From Aquabacter sp965279295 (GTDB lineage Bacteria; Pseudomonadota; Alphaproteobacteria; Rhizobiales; Xanthobacteraceae), in the NCBI GenBank assembly GCA_965279295.1, contig CBDIHQ010000014.1: DNA of 64,000 nt. One strand, written 5' to 3'. The notes under the pieces are model-generated. The model was not told the origin of the DNA, searched no databases, and worked only from the letters and a program-made list of their open reading frames with translations. Positions 50,840 through 60,283 of the stretch are shown one piece after another. Made by a program: the position numbers and the translations under genes. The stretch's first letter is position 1. The number at the start of each line of letters is the position of its first letter.

Positions 50840-51841
50840 TCAGCCCAGCCGTTCCGTGAGCCGCCGCACGATGCGCGGTATACTTTCGCCCTCGGCGCGG
50901 GCGGCGAAGGTCAGGGCCATGCGGTGTTTCAGCACCGGTTCCGCCAGCGCCACGACGTCATCGATGGAGGGGGCATATCGCCCGTCCAGCAGAGCGCGGG
51001 CGCGCACCGCCAGCATCAGCGCCTGGCTGGCGCGCGGGCCGGGGCCCCAGGCGATCAGCCGCTGCTCGGGGCCTTCAGCGCCGGGACGGGCCGAGCGCAC
51101 CAGGGTGAGGATCGCCTCGACCACGGATTCGCCGACCGGCAGGCGCCGCACCAGCCGCTGGGCCGCCAGCAGGTCTTCCACGCTCATTGCGGCACGCGGT
51201 TTGGTGTCTTCCGCCCCGGTGGTGTCGAACAGGATGCGCCGTTCCGCGTCGCGGTCGGGATAGTCCACGTCGATTTCCATCAGGAACCGGTCGAGCTGGG
51301 CTTCGGGCAGGGGATAAGTGCCCTCCTGCTCCAGCGGGTTCTGGGTCGCGAGGACGTGGAACGGCTTGGGCAGGTCGTGCCGCTCGCCGGCGATGGTCAC
51401 ATGATATTCCTGCATCGCCTGAAGCAGGGCGGATTGGGTGCGCGGGCTTGCGCGGTTGATTTCGTCGGCCATCAGCAATTGGGCGAAGATCGGCCCGCGA
51501 ATGAAGCGGAATGCGCGCTTGCCGCCGGCGCTTTCCTCCAGCACTTCGGCGCCGAGGATGTCGGAGGGCATCAGGTCCGGGGTGAACTGGACGCGGCGTG
51601 CATCAAGGCCGAGCACGATGCCCAAGGTTTCCACAAGCTTGGTCTTGGCGAGGCCGGGCACGCCCACCAGAAGCGCATGACCGCCGGCCAGGATGGTGAT
51701 GAGCGCCCGGTCGACGACCGCTTCCTGGCCGAAGATCACATTGCCCACCGCCGCCCGCGCGGTCCTCACGGTGGCTGCGGCGGTTTCCGCATTGCGGATG
51801 ATCATCTGGTCCAGATCGAACGTCTCGCTCGGTGCCGACAT
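50840..51841 (-). CDS. MoxR-family AAA+ ATPase
   Basis: 333 residues. Walker A-type loop GVPGLAKTK, Walker B MADEINRASPRTQSALLQAMQE, sensor segment ATQNPLEQEGTYPLPEAQLDRF and arginine-rich C-terminal lid. MoxR proteins act as chaperone-like ATPases that assemble partners encoded next to them, here the DUF58 and DUF4159 proteins. ATG 51841 with GGAG seven bases earlier is preferred to the TTG one codon before. First gene of the operon. Confidence 0.92.
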   Translation of the reverse strand: MSAPSETFDLDQMIIRNAETAAATVRTARAAVGNVIFGQEAVVDRALITILAGGHALLVGVPGLAKTKLVETLGIVLGLDARRVQFTPDLMPSDILGAEVLEESAGGKRAFRFIRGPIFAQLLMADEINRASPRTQSALLQAMQEYHVTIAGERHDLPKPFHVLATQNPLEQEGTYPLPEAQLDRFLMEIDVDYPDRDAERRILFDTTGAEDTKPRAAMSVEDLLAAQRLVRRLPVGESVVEAILTLVRSARPGAEGPEQRLIAWGPGPRASQALMLAVRARALLDGRYAPSIDDVVALAEPVLKHRMALTFAARAEGESIPRIVRRLTERLG

Positions 51842-52045
51842 CAACGCATCTCCACTTGGACCACCTTATTCGCACCGGAAGAGGGCGGAACAAGGCCGGT
51901 CAGCCATCCATGCAAGAAGCGGCGCATGGCGGCGGAATGATCAGCTTACGATATGTTGAGGCGACGTCGACCCGCTCACATGCTCATCCACCGGGCAGGG
52001 CGCTCAACTCATTGCGAGGTTGCGACAGTGGCAGAAGGTGAAAGC

Positions 52046-52636
52046 ATGCCGGAGGAGGGCGGGAGACTGGGCAGTTTGATTGCTGCTGCTACCGCTGCGG
52101 GAGGCCGTGGGCCGGCGCCCGTGGAACGCTGGAACCCGCCGGACTGCGGCGATATGGACATGCGGATCGCCGCCGATGGCACCTGGTTTTATGCCGGAAC
52201 GCCGATCGGCCGGCCGGCCTTGGTCAGACTTTTTGCATCCGTGCTGACGCGGGAGGGGGACAGGTTCGTTCTCAAGACCCCGGCGGAGAAGATCGGCATA
52301 AAAGTGGACGACGCGCCATTTCTTGCGGTGGACATGGCGCTTGAAGAGGGCGATGCCGGCCCCGTTCTGGTGTTTCGCACCAATCTGGACGATCTCGTGC
52401 GCTGCGGGGAGGGGCACGATCTGCGATTCGCGGCCGGGGGGGACGCGGGCGAGGTGATCCCCTATATCCATGTCAGGCGCGGGCTGGAGGCTCGGCTGAC
52501 GCGCGCGGTCTTCATGGAACTGGTGGACGTGGCGCAGGTGCGGGAGATGGCGGATATCCCCATGTTCGGCATTGCCTCGGGCGGGCGCTTTTATCCCATG
52601 ATGCCGGCGGCCGATCTTGAGCGGGCGTCCACATGA
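52046..52636 (+). CDS. DUF1285 domain protein
   Basis: 196 residues. The DUF1285 core is visible in WNPPDCGDMDMRIAADGTWFY, IGRPALVRLFASVLTRE and VIPYIHVRRGLEARLTRAVF. Function unknown, though the family commonly stands next to the NUDIX and CCA-adding genes as here. ATG 52046 follows GAAGGTG; a GTG at 52028 is another candidate. Its stop overlaps the NUDIX start. Confidence 0.88.
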   Translation: MPEEGGRLGSLIAAATAAGGRGPAPVERWNPPDCGDMDMRIAADGTWFYAGTPIGRPALVRLFASVLTREGDRFVLKTPAEKIGIKVDDAPFLAVDMALEEGDAGPVLVFRTNLDDLVRCGEGHDLRFAAGGDAGEVIPYIHVRRGLEARLTRAVFMELVDVAQVREMADIPMFGIASGGRFYPMMPAADLERAST

Positions 52637-53289
52637 ATGTCATTGAGACTGTGATGCCGCTGCAGGATTTTCTCGACCGCGCCCGTGCCGGGCTGCTCCC
52701 CAATCCGCCGACCACCTTTTCCCGTGCCATCGTCGGCGGGCTGAACGGGGACCATGCGCTCTCGCCCGACCCTGCCGCCGATGCCTTCGACCGGGAGCCG
52801 CGCCACGCCGCGGTGCTGGTGCCGGTGGTGGCGCGGCCCGAGCCGACCGTTCTGCTGACGCTGCGCTCCACCTCGCTCTCCACCCATGCGGGCCAGATCG
52901 CTTTCCCCGGCGGCCGGCTGGACCCGGAGGATGCTGACGAAGTGGCGGCGGCCTTGCGGGAGGCACGCGAAGAGGTGGGGCTTGCCTCCAACTTCGTGAC
53001 GCCGCTCGGCTTCCTCGACGGCTATCTCGCGCGCAGCGGCTTTTGGATCACACCGGTGGTCGCTATGGTGTCGCCGCACTACACGCTCACCATCAATCCG
53101 GCGGAGGTGCAGGAGGCATTCGAGGTGCCACTGCATTTCCTGATGGCGCCCGCGAACCACCAGCGCCATTCCGAATTGCGGGACGGCGTCATGCGGCATT
53201 TCTACGCCATGCCCTATGAGGAGCGTTTCATCTGGGGCGCCACGGCAGGCATGCTGCGCAACCTCTATGAGCGGATATACCGAACATGA
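52633..53289 (+). CDS. NUDIX hydrolase, CoA pyrophosphatase-like
   Basis: 218 residues with the NUDIX box GGRLDPEDADEVAAALREAREEVGL at about 95-119 split as GGRLDPED and REAREEVGL, preceded by THAGQIAFPGG, the segment found in CoA-pyrophosphatase (NUDT7/YeaB) members. Likely hydrolyses CoA or related nucleotides to 4'-phosphopantetheine and 3',5'-ADP. Overlaps genes on both sides by four bases. Confidence 0.88.
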   Translation: MNVIETVMPLQDFLDRARAGLLPNPPTTFSRAIVGGLNGDHALSPDPAADAFDREPRHAAVLVPVVARPEPTVLLTLRSTSLSTHAGQIAFPGGRLDPEDADEVAAALREAREEVGLASNFVTPLGFLDGYLARSGFWITPVVAMVSPHYTLTINPAEVQEAFEVPLHFLMAPANHQRHSELRDGVMRHFYAMPYEERFIWGATAGMLRNLYERIYRT

Positions 53290-53546
53290 TCCGCACAATC
53301 CTTATCGAGGGTGGGCTGTTTCTCGCCCCCTTCGTCATTTACGCGGTGATCCTCCTCGCCACGCGCGGCTCCCTTGTGCCGGCCAACTGGTCTCCGCGCG
53401 CGGTCGTGGCGTGCTCGGTTCTCGCCGTCGCGCTCATGGCGGGCGGGCTGTTCCTGTTCGAGGCCGAAAGCAGCGCGTCGCCCGGCAGCCGCTATGTTCC
53501 GGCGCAGATGAAGGACGGGGTGTTCCAGCCCGGCCGGTTTGAATGA
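53286..53546 (+). CDS. DUF6111 family small membrane protein
   Basis: 86 residues with two membrane helices (about 8-26 and 41-58), MIRTILIEGGLFLAPFVIYA and the conserved end RYVPAQMKDGVFQPGRF. Members regularly lie between a NUDIX gene and a CCA-adding enzyme gene. Function unknown. Coupled by ATGA overlaps. Confidence 0.85.
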   Translation: MIRTILIEGGLFLAPFVIYAVILLATRGSLVPANWSPRAVVACSVLAVALMAGGLFLFEAESSASPGSRYVPAQMKDGVFQPGRFE

Positions 53547-54763
53547 CCACGATTGCCAGTGCGCCTTTTCTCAAGGACGCGCGCCTGACCTGTCTGCTTG
53601 AGGTTCTGAACGGCAGGGGCGAGGAAACGCGCATTGTCGGCGGCGCGGTGCGCAACGCGCTTCTGGGTGTCGATGTTCGGGAGGTGGACCTCGCGACCAC
53701 GGCGCTGCCGGAAGAGGTGATGCGGCGCGCCGTGGCGGCCGGGCTGAAGCCGGTGCCGACAGGCATTCTCCACGGCACTGTCACGGTCGTCGTGCAGGGC
53801 GCGCCGTTCGAGGTGACGAGCCTGCGCGAGGATATGGACACCGACGGACGCCACGCGGTGGTGCGTTTCGGCCGCGATTGGCGGCGCGATGCCGAGCGGC
53901 GCGACTTCACCATGAACGCCCTGTTCGCCACGCCCGATGGCAATGTGATCGATCTCGTCGACGGCCTGAAAGACCTTCGGGCGCGTCGGGTCCGGTTCAT
54001 CGGCGATGCCGAACGGCGCATCCGCGAGGATTATCTGCGCATCCTGCGCCTGTTCCGCTTCCACGCGATCTATGGCGCGGGCGAACTTGATCCGGCGGCG
54101 TTCACCGCCGCCGTCCGCTGCCGGGAAGGCCTTCGCGGCCTGTCCCGCGAGCGGGTCCGCGCGGAAATCCTGAAACTGCTGGCAGCTCCCACCGCGCCGG
54201 CAACGGTTAGGGTGCTGAGCGAGGTCGGGTTCCTGGCGCTGGTGGGCGGCGTGGTGGGCGACTTGGCCGCCCTGTCGCGCCTTGCGGAGCTTGAAGTCGA
54301 CCTCGGGCAGATGCCCGATCCGGTGCTGCGTCTTGGTGTGCTCGCGGTGCGGGTGCGGGAAGATGCGGACCGTCTGCGTGATCGCCTGCGCCTCACAAAC
54401 GCGGAGCATCGCCGGCTGCGGGCCTTATCCGATGGGCCGATTTCTCCCGGCATCGGCGCTCGGGCGGCGCGCACGCTTATCTATCGCCTCGGGGCGGCGA
54501 CGTTCGCGGATCGCGTTCTGCTGGGCGCTGCGCGTGCGGAACCGGAGGTTGGCGCCGTGGGCGCCGCGCTGGAGATGGCACGGGCGTGGGTGCCGCCGAC
54601 CCTGCCTGTGCGGGCGGCGGATTTCATTTCACACGGCCTGAAGCCGGGCCCGGCCTTGGGTGCCGCGCTGGGACGAGCGGAGGCGTTATGGATCGCCGCC
54701 GATTTTCCGATGGGGGAGGCGGCCGTCGCACGGCTGGTCGCGGAGGCGATGGGGGCGGGTTGA
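53543..54763 (+). CDS. cca: CCA tRNA nucleotidyltransferase
   Basis: Adds or repairs the 3' CCA of tRNAs, template-independently. 406 residues of class II type: RIVGGAVRNALLG near 30-43, REVDLATTALPEEV, RRDFTMNALF and ERRIREDYLRILRLFRF, with a helical tail. A four-base overlap with DUF6111 suggests one operon with DUF1285 and NUDIX. Both tRNAs in this window encode CCA, so the enzyme is mainly for repair there. Confidence 0.92.
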   Translation: MTTIASAPFLKDARLTCLLEVLNGRGEETRIVGGAVRNALLGVDVREVDLATTALPEEVMRRAVAAGLKPVPTGILHGTVTVVVQGAPFEVTSLREDMDTDGRHAVVRFGRDWRRDAERRDFTMNALFATPDGNVIDLVDGLKDLRARRVRFIGDAERRIREDYLRILRLFRFHAIYGAGELDPAAFTAAVRCREGLRGLSRERVRAEILKLLAAPTAPATVRVLSEVGFLALVGGVVGDLAALSRLAELEVDLGQMPDPVLRLGVLAVRVREDADRLRDRLRLTNAEHRRLRALSDGPISPGIGARAARTLIYRLGAATFADRVLLGAARAEPEVGAVGAALEMARAWVPPTLPVRAADFISHGLKPGPALGAALGRAEALWIAADFPMGEAAVARLVAEAMGAG

Positions 54764-54775
54764 GCCCCGAGGCAC

Positions 54776-54991
54776 TCAGTCCTCTTCTTCTTCCTCGTCG
54801 TCTTCGTCGGCGTCGGTGAATTCCTCGATCTCAAGGGCGTCGAGGGCGACGGCGGGGATTTTCTGGGTGCGGAATTCGGCGACTTCCTCGGCGAACCAAA
54901 GCACTTCGACAATCTCACCCTCGACGGCGATGATCGTCAAAGCCGGGCTTCCAGACTTGAGCTGAGCAATTTCGCCGGGTGCGAACACCAT
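54776..54991 (-). CDS. YodC-type (DUF2158-like) small acidic protein
   Basis: 71 residues. FAPGEIAQLKSGSPALTI with VEVLWFAEE matches the compact beta fold of YodC-type proteins, followed by an Asp/Glu-only tail of about 15 residues. AGGAG precedes the ATG. Convergent with cca, 12 bases between stops. Function unknown. Confidence 0.75.
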   Translation of the reverse strand: MVFAPGEIAQLKSGSPALTIIAVEGEIVEVLWFAEEVAEFRTQKIPAVALDALEIEEFTDADEDDEEEEED

Positions 54992-55073
54992 TGGAACATC
55001 TCCTGTGAGGGCAGATGTCGGCTTAGCTGGGTTCCATGACAGTTAGATCACACCCGGGTGGCAGCTTGTGCGC

Positions 55074-55958
55074 TCAGGGCCACTTCACCACGGGCGGCAT
55101 TGAGGAAAGGATGGAGGCGACGTTACCGCCCGTCTTCAGCCCGAAGATGGTGCCCCGGTCATAGAGCAGGTTGTATTCCACATAGCGCCCGCGCCGGATC
55201 AGCTGCTCCTCGCGTTCTGCCTCATTCCAGGGGGTGGCGAGGTTCGCCCGTACCAGCTTGGGGTAGATGTCGAGGAAGGCGAGACCAACATCCCGCGTGA
55301 AGGCGAAGTCCGCCGCGAAGTCCGAACTGTCCAGCCAGTCGTAGAAGATGCCGCCGATGCCGCGCGGCTCGTTGCGGTGCTTCAAGTGGAAATATTCGTC
55401 GCACCACGCCTTCAGCTTGGGGTAGTCGGCCACCGCGTGTGGCGTGCAGGCATCCTCCATGGCGGCGTGAAAGGCGATGGTATCAGGGTCGTCCTGCGTC
55501 CGCCGCCGGTCGAGCACGGGGGTGAGGTCAGCACCGCCGCCGAACCAGCTCTTGGTTGTCACGACAAAGCGCGTGTTCATATGTACGGCGGGCACATGGG
55601 GATTGCTCATGTGGGCGATAAGCGAAATGCCCGACGCCCAGAAGCGTGGGTCTTCGGACGCGCCGGGGATCTGGCCGCGAAACTCGGGCGCGAACTCGCC
55701 GTGGACCGTGGAGGTGTGCACGCCCACCTTCTCGAACAGCCGGCCGCGCATCAGCGCCATCGTGCCGCCGCCGCCTGGGGCGCCGGTGTGGTCGGTGCGC
55801 TGCCAGGGCGTGCGCTCGAAGCGGCCGGGCGTTCCGGGATAAAGCGCGTCCGGCGCCTCGTCTTCCAGCGTCTCGAACGCGGAGATGATGCGCGCCTGGA
55901 GCGCCTCGAACCAGGGGCGTACCTGCGCCTTACGGTCCTCGATGTCGGGGGAGAGCAT
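55074..55958 (-). CDS. hemF: Oxygen-dependent coproporphyrinogen III oxidase
   Basis: 294 residues. Converts coproporphyrinogen III to protoporphyrinogen IX using O2 in haem synthesis. Signatures are SWFGGGADLTP, the KHRNEPRGIGGIFYDWL segment and a GRYVEYNLLYDRGT substrate-loop. AAGGAAGG before the ATG. Located near trmL and the cytochrome bc1 operon on the opposite strand. Identification is firm. Confidence 0.96.
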   Translation of the reverse strand: MLSPDIEDRKAQVRPWFEALQARIISAFETLEDEAPDALYPGTPGRFERTPWQRTDHTGAPGGGGTMALMRGRLFEKVGVHTSTVHGEFAPEFRGQIPGASEDPRFWASGISLIAHMSNPHVPAVHMNTRFVVTTKSWFGGGADLTPVLDRRRTQDDPDTIAFHAAMEDACTPHAVADYPKLKAWCDEYFHLKHRNEPRGIGGIFYDWLDSSDFAADFAFTRDVGLAFLDIYPKLVRANLATPWNEAEREEQLIRRGRYVEYNLLYDRGTIFGLKTGGNVASILSSMPPVVKWP

Positions 55959-55987
55959 GGACCATCCTTCCTTGACCTTCGCGCCTT

Positions 55988-56473
55988 CTATCCCCGTTCC
56001 ACCGCTGCGGGAACGGCGCCCGGAAAACCTCCGGTCTGGCGCAGCGCCTCAGCCAATGCCATGCCGGCCGTCACTGCGACATTGAGCGAACGCAAACCGG
56101 GGCGAAGTGGAATCACCACCCTGGCATCTGCTGCCGCATGGACCTCTTCCGGCACGCCAGCCGATTCGCGGCCGAACAGGAGCGCGTCATTCGGGTGAAA
56201 CGCAAAGTCGTGGAACGGCTGCGCCCCCCGTGTCGTGAACAGCACCAGACGCCGCCGCTCTAGCCGGCGCCGGTCATCGAACGCGCTAAAGGACGCGTGC
56301 CGCACGAAGTCCACATGGTCGAGATAATCCATGCCGGCGCGACGGAAGGCGGCGCTGCCGATCGGAAAGCCGGCCGGCTCGATGATATGGACCGGCACGC
56401 CGAGGCAGGCGCCGGTGCGCAGGCAGGTGCCGGCGTTCTGGGCGATATCGGGGCAAAACAGGGCAAGGATCAT
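55988..56473 (-). CDS. trmL: tRNA (cytidine(34)-2'-O)-methyltransferase
   Basis: 161 residues, a SPOUT-class methyltransferase. N-terminus LFCPDIAQNAGTCLRTG, LLFGRESAGVP, and the trefoil-knot end VIPLRPGLRSLNVAVTAGMALAE. Methylates the wobble position of tRNA-Leu isoacceptors in E. coli. Thirty bases upstream of hemF on the same strand. Confidence 0.92.
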   Translation of the reverse strand: MILALFCPDIAQNAGTCLRTGACLGVPVHIIEPAGFPIGSAAFRRAGMDYLDHVDFVRHASFSAFDDRRRLERRRLVLFTTRGAQPFHDFAFHPNDALLFGRESAGVPEEVHAAADARVVIPLRPGLRSLNVAVTAGMALAEALRQTGGFPGAVPAAVERG

Positions 56474-56839
56474 GATGCCGGAGCCTTGCGTGTAAACGCC
56501 GCGCGTTTCAAGCGGTGCATCCGCGCGGGCACGCCGCCGTCGGCGTTTTGCCGCCTGATCGTTGAACCGGGCGGCCGCGCTGGAGGTGCTTGCGGGGGTA
56601 AACCTCGTATTGCGCGTTCATGCCGCTACCGCAGGACCGCGTGCCGCACAGGCTCGATCTGGACAAGGGCAAAAGAGGGTGCAATTAGAGGCAATCGAAT
56701 GTGGCGTTCCGCGGGCAGCGGAGATGCCGCAAGGCCTCGCGTCGTGCGCGGAATGGTGGTTCCCGCGCACGGAGCTTCCCACCGCAGTAAAGCGCGCCGC
56801 GACGGTCTGGGGCCGGACAGACGAGTGAGGACAAGCGCC
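56474..56839. other. Intergenic region before petA
   Basis: 366 bases between the divergent trmL and petA. Open frames here look like chance and lack family features. The petABC promoter is expected in it; no clear boxes were singled out. Confidence 0.5.
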
Positions 56840-57364
56840 GTGGCACATACGGAGACCTCGGGAACCAACCGTCGAGACTTCCTTTACATCGCCACGGGTG
56901 CGGTGGGCGCTGTCGGCGTTGCCGGCATGGTGTGGCCCTTTGTTTCCCAGATGCAGCCGGATAAGTCGGTGCTTGCGCTCTCGACCACCGAGGTGGACCT
57001 GTCCCCCGTCGCCGAGGGGCAGATCGTCACCGTTCAGTGGCGCGGCAAGCCGATCTTCATTTTCAATCGGGCGCCGAAGGACGTCGAGCTGGCGCGGGCG
57101 GTTCCCATGAACCAGCTTATCGACCCCCAGCCCGACCAGGACCGCGTCAAGAAGGGCCACGACAACTTCCTCGTCGTCGTCGGCATCTGCACCCATCTCG
57201 GCTGCGTGCCGCTGGGCCACCAGGGTAACTACGACGGCTGGTTCTGCCCGTGCCACGGTTCGCAGTACGATTCCTCGGGGCGCGTGCGTGTCGGCCCCGC
57301 GCCGCTGAATCTCGCTGTGCCGCCGTATACGTACGTTTCCGACACCAAGATCGTGATCGGCTGA
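56840..57364 (+). CDS. petA: Ubiquinol-cytochrome c reductase iron-sulfur (Rieske) subunit
   Basis: 174 residues from GTG 56840, with GAGG nine bases before; a GTG at 56825 is less likely. N-terminal NRRDFLYIATG is a twin-arginine anchor needed to export the folded cluster. The 2Fe-2S ligands are in CTHLGC and CPCHGS, with the two extra Cys for the disulfide. Part of cytochrome bc1 in the inner membrane; first gene of petABC. Confidence 0.96.
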   Translation: MAHTETSGTNRRDFLYIATGAVGAVGVAGMVWPFVSQMQPDKSVLALSTTEVDLSPVAEGQIVTVQWRGKPIFIFNRAPKDVELARAVPMNQLIDPQPDQDRVKKGHDNFLVVVGICTHLGCVPLGHQGNYDGWFCPCHGSQYDSSGRVRVGPAPLNLAVPPYTYVSDTKIVIG

Positions 57365-57402
57365 CGCGCGCGCGTCGCCTCGCTCAATAAAGGTTGGACC
57401 CC

Positions 57403-58638
57403 ATGGAAGGACATTCCACCTACCAGCCCCAGGGAAAGATCGCGCGCTGGTTCGAGAGCCGGTTGCCGATCGTGGGGCTGCTGCATTCTTCGGCGGTGGC
57501 TTATCCCACGCCGAAGAATCTGAACTATTTATGGACCTTCGGGGCCATCCTGACGCTTATGCTGGGCGTGCAGATCATCTCCGGCGTCGTGCTGGCAATG
57601 CACTATGTCGCCTATGCGACCCTGTCGTTCGCCCGCGTCGAGCACATCATGCGCGATGTGTCCTATGGCTGGCTGATCCGCTATATCCACGCCAACGGCG
57701 CGTCGATGTTCTTCGTCGCGGTCTACATTCACATGTTCCGGGGCATGTATTACGGCTCCTACAAGGCGCCCCGCGAAATCCTCTGGGTGCTCGGCGTGAT
57801 CATCTACCTGCTGATGATGGCGACCGCCTTCATGGGCTACGTGCTGCCGTGGGGCCAGATGTCCTACTGGGGCGCCACGGTTATCACCAACCTGTTCTCC
57901 GCCATCCCCGTGATCGGCGAGACCATCGTGCTGTACCTGTGGGGCGGCTATTCGGTCGGCGACCCGACCCTGAACCGCTTCTTCTCCCTGCACTATCTCC
58001 TGCCGTTTATGATCGCCGGCGTGGTCGTCCTGCACATCTGGGCGCTGCACCACGTTGGCCAGAACAATCCGACCGGCGTCGAGGTCAAGAGCGTCGCCAA
58101 GGATACCGTGCCGTTCACGCCCTACGCGACCATCAAGGACGTGTTCGCGATGGTGGTGTTCCTGCTGTTCTTCAGCTGGTTCATCTTCTACATCCCCAAC
58201 TATCTCGGCCATTCCGACAATTACATCCCGGCCAATCCGCTCTCGACCCCGGCGCATATCGTTCCTGAATGGTACTTCCTGCCGTTCTACGCGATCCTGC
58301 GGTCGATCCCCGACAAGCTCGGCGGCGTGCTGGCCATGTTCGGTGCCATCGTGATGCTGGCGATGCTGCCCTGGCTCGATACGTCCAAGGTGCGCTCGGC
58401 GCGTTATCGCCCGCTGTTCCGCCAGTTCTTCTGGATCTTCGCGGTGGTGGCGGTTGGCCTCGGCTATCTGGGCTCGCAGCCGGCCGAGGGCGGCTACGTA
58501 ATCGCCTCGCGCATCCTGACGGCCTACTACTTCATTCATTTCCTGGTCATTCTGCCGTTGCTCGGCCTGTTCGAGCGGCCCAAGCCCCTGCCCGCGTCGA
58601 TCGCGGACGCGGTTTTGGCCAAGGGCGCGAAGGGCTGA
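57403..58638 (+). CDS. petB: Cytochrome b subunit of bc1 complex
   Basis: 411 residues, eight membrane helices. Haem-binding His pairs are in RYIHANGAS with VYIHMFRG, and FSLHYLLPF with VLHIWALHH. The quinol-site PEWYF motif is present. ATG 57403 is chosen over TTG 57394 because AAAGG gives better spacing. The protein stands alone and is not fused to cytochrome c1 as in Bradyrhizobium-type FbcH. Confidence 0.96.
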   Translation: MEGHSTYQPQGKIARWFESRLPIVGLLHSSAVAYPTPKNLNYLWTFGAILTLMLGVQIISGVVLAMHYVAYATLSFARVEHIMRDVSYGWLIRYIHANGASMFFVAVYIHMFRGMYYGSYKAPREILWVLGVIIYLLMMATAFMGYVLPWGQMSYWGATVITNLFSAIPVIGETIVLYLWGGYSVGDPTLNRFFSLHYLLPFMIAGVVVLHIWALHHVGQNNPTGVEVKSVAKDTVPFTPYATIKDVFAMVVFLLFFSWFIFYIPNYLGHSDNYIPANPLSTPAHIVPEWYFLPFYAILRSIPDKLGGVLAMFGAIVMLAMLPWLDTSKVRSARYRPLFRQFFWIFAVVAVGLGYLGSQPAEGGYVIASRILTAYYFIHFLVILPLLGLFERPKPLPASIADAVLAKGAKG

Positions 58639-58655
58639 TGGGCGCGGAGAGAGAG

Positions 58656-59492
58656 ATGATCAATCGCAGCATTCTCTTCGGTGCCCTGGCGGCGGCGCTC
58701 CTCTTCGGAGCCCCCGTCAAGGCCGCGGAAGGTGGCCATGACGACCGGCCGCATCGTGAATCCTGGTCGTTCGCCGGCCCGTTCGGCGGATACGATCAAG
58801 GCCAGCTCCAGCGCGGCTTCAAGGTGTACCGCGAAGTGTGCGCCTCGTGCCACTCGGCCAACTTCATCTCGTTCCGCAACCTCGCGCAGGAGGGTGGACC
58901 CGGCTACACCGAGGCCCAGGCCAAGGCGGTGGCGAGCGCCTATCAGGTCACTGATGGCCCCAACGACCAGGGCGAGATGTTCCAGCGTCCCGGCCGCCTG
59001 TCCGACCATTGGCCCGCGCCGTTCCCGAACGATCAGGCGGCCCGCGTCGCCAATGGCGGCGCGCTGCCGCCGGACTTTTCGGTTCTGGCCAAGGCCCGCT
59101 CCTACCATGTGGGCTTCCCCGGCTTCATCACCGACGCCTTCATCCAGTATCAGGAGCACGGGGTGGACTATATCCACGCGCTGCTGAACGGATACGTCGA
59201 GCCGCCGGCGGGCACGAAGGTCCAGCCCGGGCTGCATTACAACCAGTATTTCCCCGGCCATCAGATCGCGATGCCCAAGCCGCTGAGCGACGGACAGGTG
59301 GAATACACCGACGGCGCGCCGCAGACCGTGGAACAGTATTCCCGCGATGTCTCGGCCTTCATGATGTGGATGGCCGAGCCCCATCTTGATGCACGCAAGC
59401 GCATCGGCTTTCAGGTCTTCATCTTCCTGATCATCCTGTCCGGCCTGCTCTACTTCACGAAGAAGAAGGTCTGGAAGAACGTGTCGCACTGA
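58656..59492 (+). CDS. petC: Cytochrome c1 subunit of bc1 complex
   Basis: 278 residues. Signal peptide (ILFGALAAALLFGAPVKA), haem-c site CASCH, axial Met in IAMPKPL, and one C-terminal anchor (FQVFIFLIILSGLLYF). ATG 58656 follows GGAGAGAG; ATG 58638 overlaps the petB stop and is the other candidate. Last gene of the operon, followed by a terminator. Confidence 0.95.
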   Translation: MINRSILFGALAAALLFGAPVKAAEGGHDDRPHRESWSFAGPFGGYDQGQLQRGFKVYREVCASCHSANFISFRNLAQEGGPGYTEAQAKAVASAYQVTDGPNDQGEMFQRPGRLSDHWPAPFPNDQAARVANGGALPPDFSVLAKARSYHVGFPGFITDAFIQYQEHGVDYIHALLNGYVEPPAGTKVQPGLHYNQYFPGHQIAMPKPLSDGQVEYTDGAPQTVEQYSRDVSAFMMWMAEPHLDARKRIGFQVFIFLIILSGLLYFTKKKVWKNVSH

Positions 59493-59520
59493 GCGAACGC
59501 GGTCATATGTTTCGAGACAC

Positions 59521-59553
59521 AAATGCCCGGGCTTGCCCGGGCATTTTCGTTTT
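59521..59553 (+). terminator. Intrinsic terminator of petABC
   Basis: Perfect 12-bp stem AAATGCCCGGGC / GCCCGGGCATTT with a two-base TT loop, followed by TCGTTTTC. Starts 29 bases after the petC stop. Confidence 0.85.
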
Positions 59554-59692
59554 CGGGGCTTCCTGCAGCGGGCTATAGACGGCGCAAGGCCGCACGAACA
59601 AACCAGTCCCTGCACGCCCCCCGACGCAGCCCCTGGCGGTGTCGCTTTCTGGATGCTAGGCGGACGATAGCCTCTCTCACGGATCGGTACCC

Positions 59693-60238
59693 ATGCCTTC
59701 TTATCCAGATACCGATCTCGCAGCCGCGATCCGCACCATCGCGGACTATCCCAAGCCGGGCATCCAGTTTCGGGACATCACCACCCTGCTCGGCAACGCA
59801 CGGGCATTTCGGCGGGCGATCGACGAATTGGTGCAGCCCTGGGCGGGCGCCAAGATCGACAAGGTCGCGGGCATAGAGGCGCGCGGCTTCATTGTCGGCG
59901 GCGCCGTGGCACACCAGCTTTCCGCCGGCTTCGTCCCGATCCGCAAGAAAGGCAAGCTCCCTCACCAGACGGTGCGCATGGCCTACGCCCTGGAATATGG
60001 CGAGGACGAAATGGAGATGCATGTGGACGCCATCGCGCCGGGCGAGCGGGTGATCCTTGTGGACGACCTGATCGCCACCGGCGGTACGGCAGAGGGTGCG
60101 GTGAAGCTGCTGCGCAACATCGGCGCCAAGGTGGAGGCTGCCTGCTTCATCATCGACCTGCCGGATCTCGGCGGGGCCGACAAGTTGCGCGCCATGGACG
60201 TGCCGGTGCGCACGCTGATCGCCTTCAAGGGCGACTGA
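59693..60238 (+). CDS. apt: Adenine phosphoribosyltransferase
   Basis: Salvages adenine to AMP with PRPP. 181 residues, normal length. The PRPP-binding motif is VILVDDLIATGGTAEGA, with the N-terminal YPKPGIQFRDIT and GIEARGFI segments of the family. Upstream 200 bases hold the petABC terminator. Convergent with the ETF dehydrogenase gene. Confidence 0.95.
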   Translation: MPSYPDTDLAAAIRTIADYPKPGIQFRDITTLLGNARAFRRAIDELVQPWAGAKIDKVAGIEARGFIVGGAVAHQLSAGFVPIRKKGKLPHQTVRMAYALEYGEDEMEMHVDAIAPGERVILVDDLIATGGTAEGAVKLLRNIGAKVEAACFIIDLPDLGGADKLRAMDVPVRTLIAFKGD

Positions 60239-60283
60239 AAGCCCAGCCGCCCTCACTCCTAGGGAGGGCCGAAGCCCTCTCAC

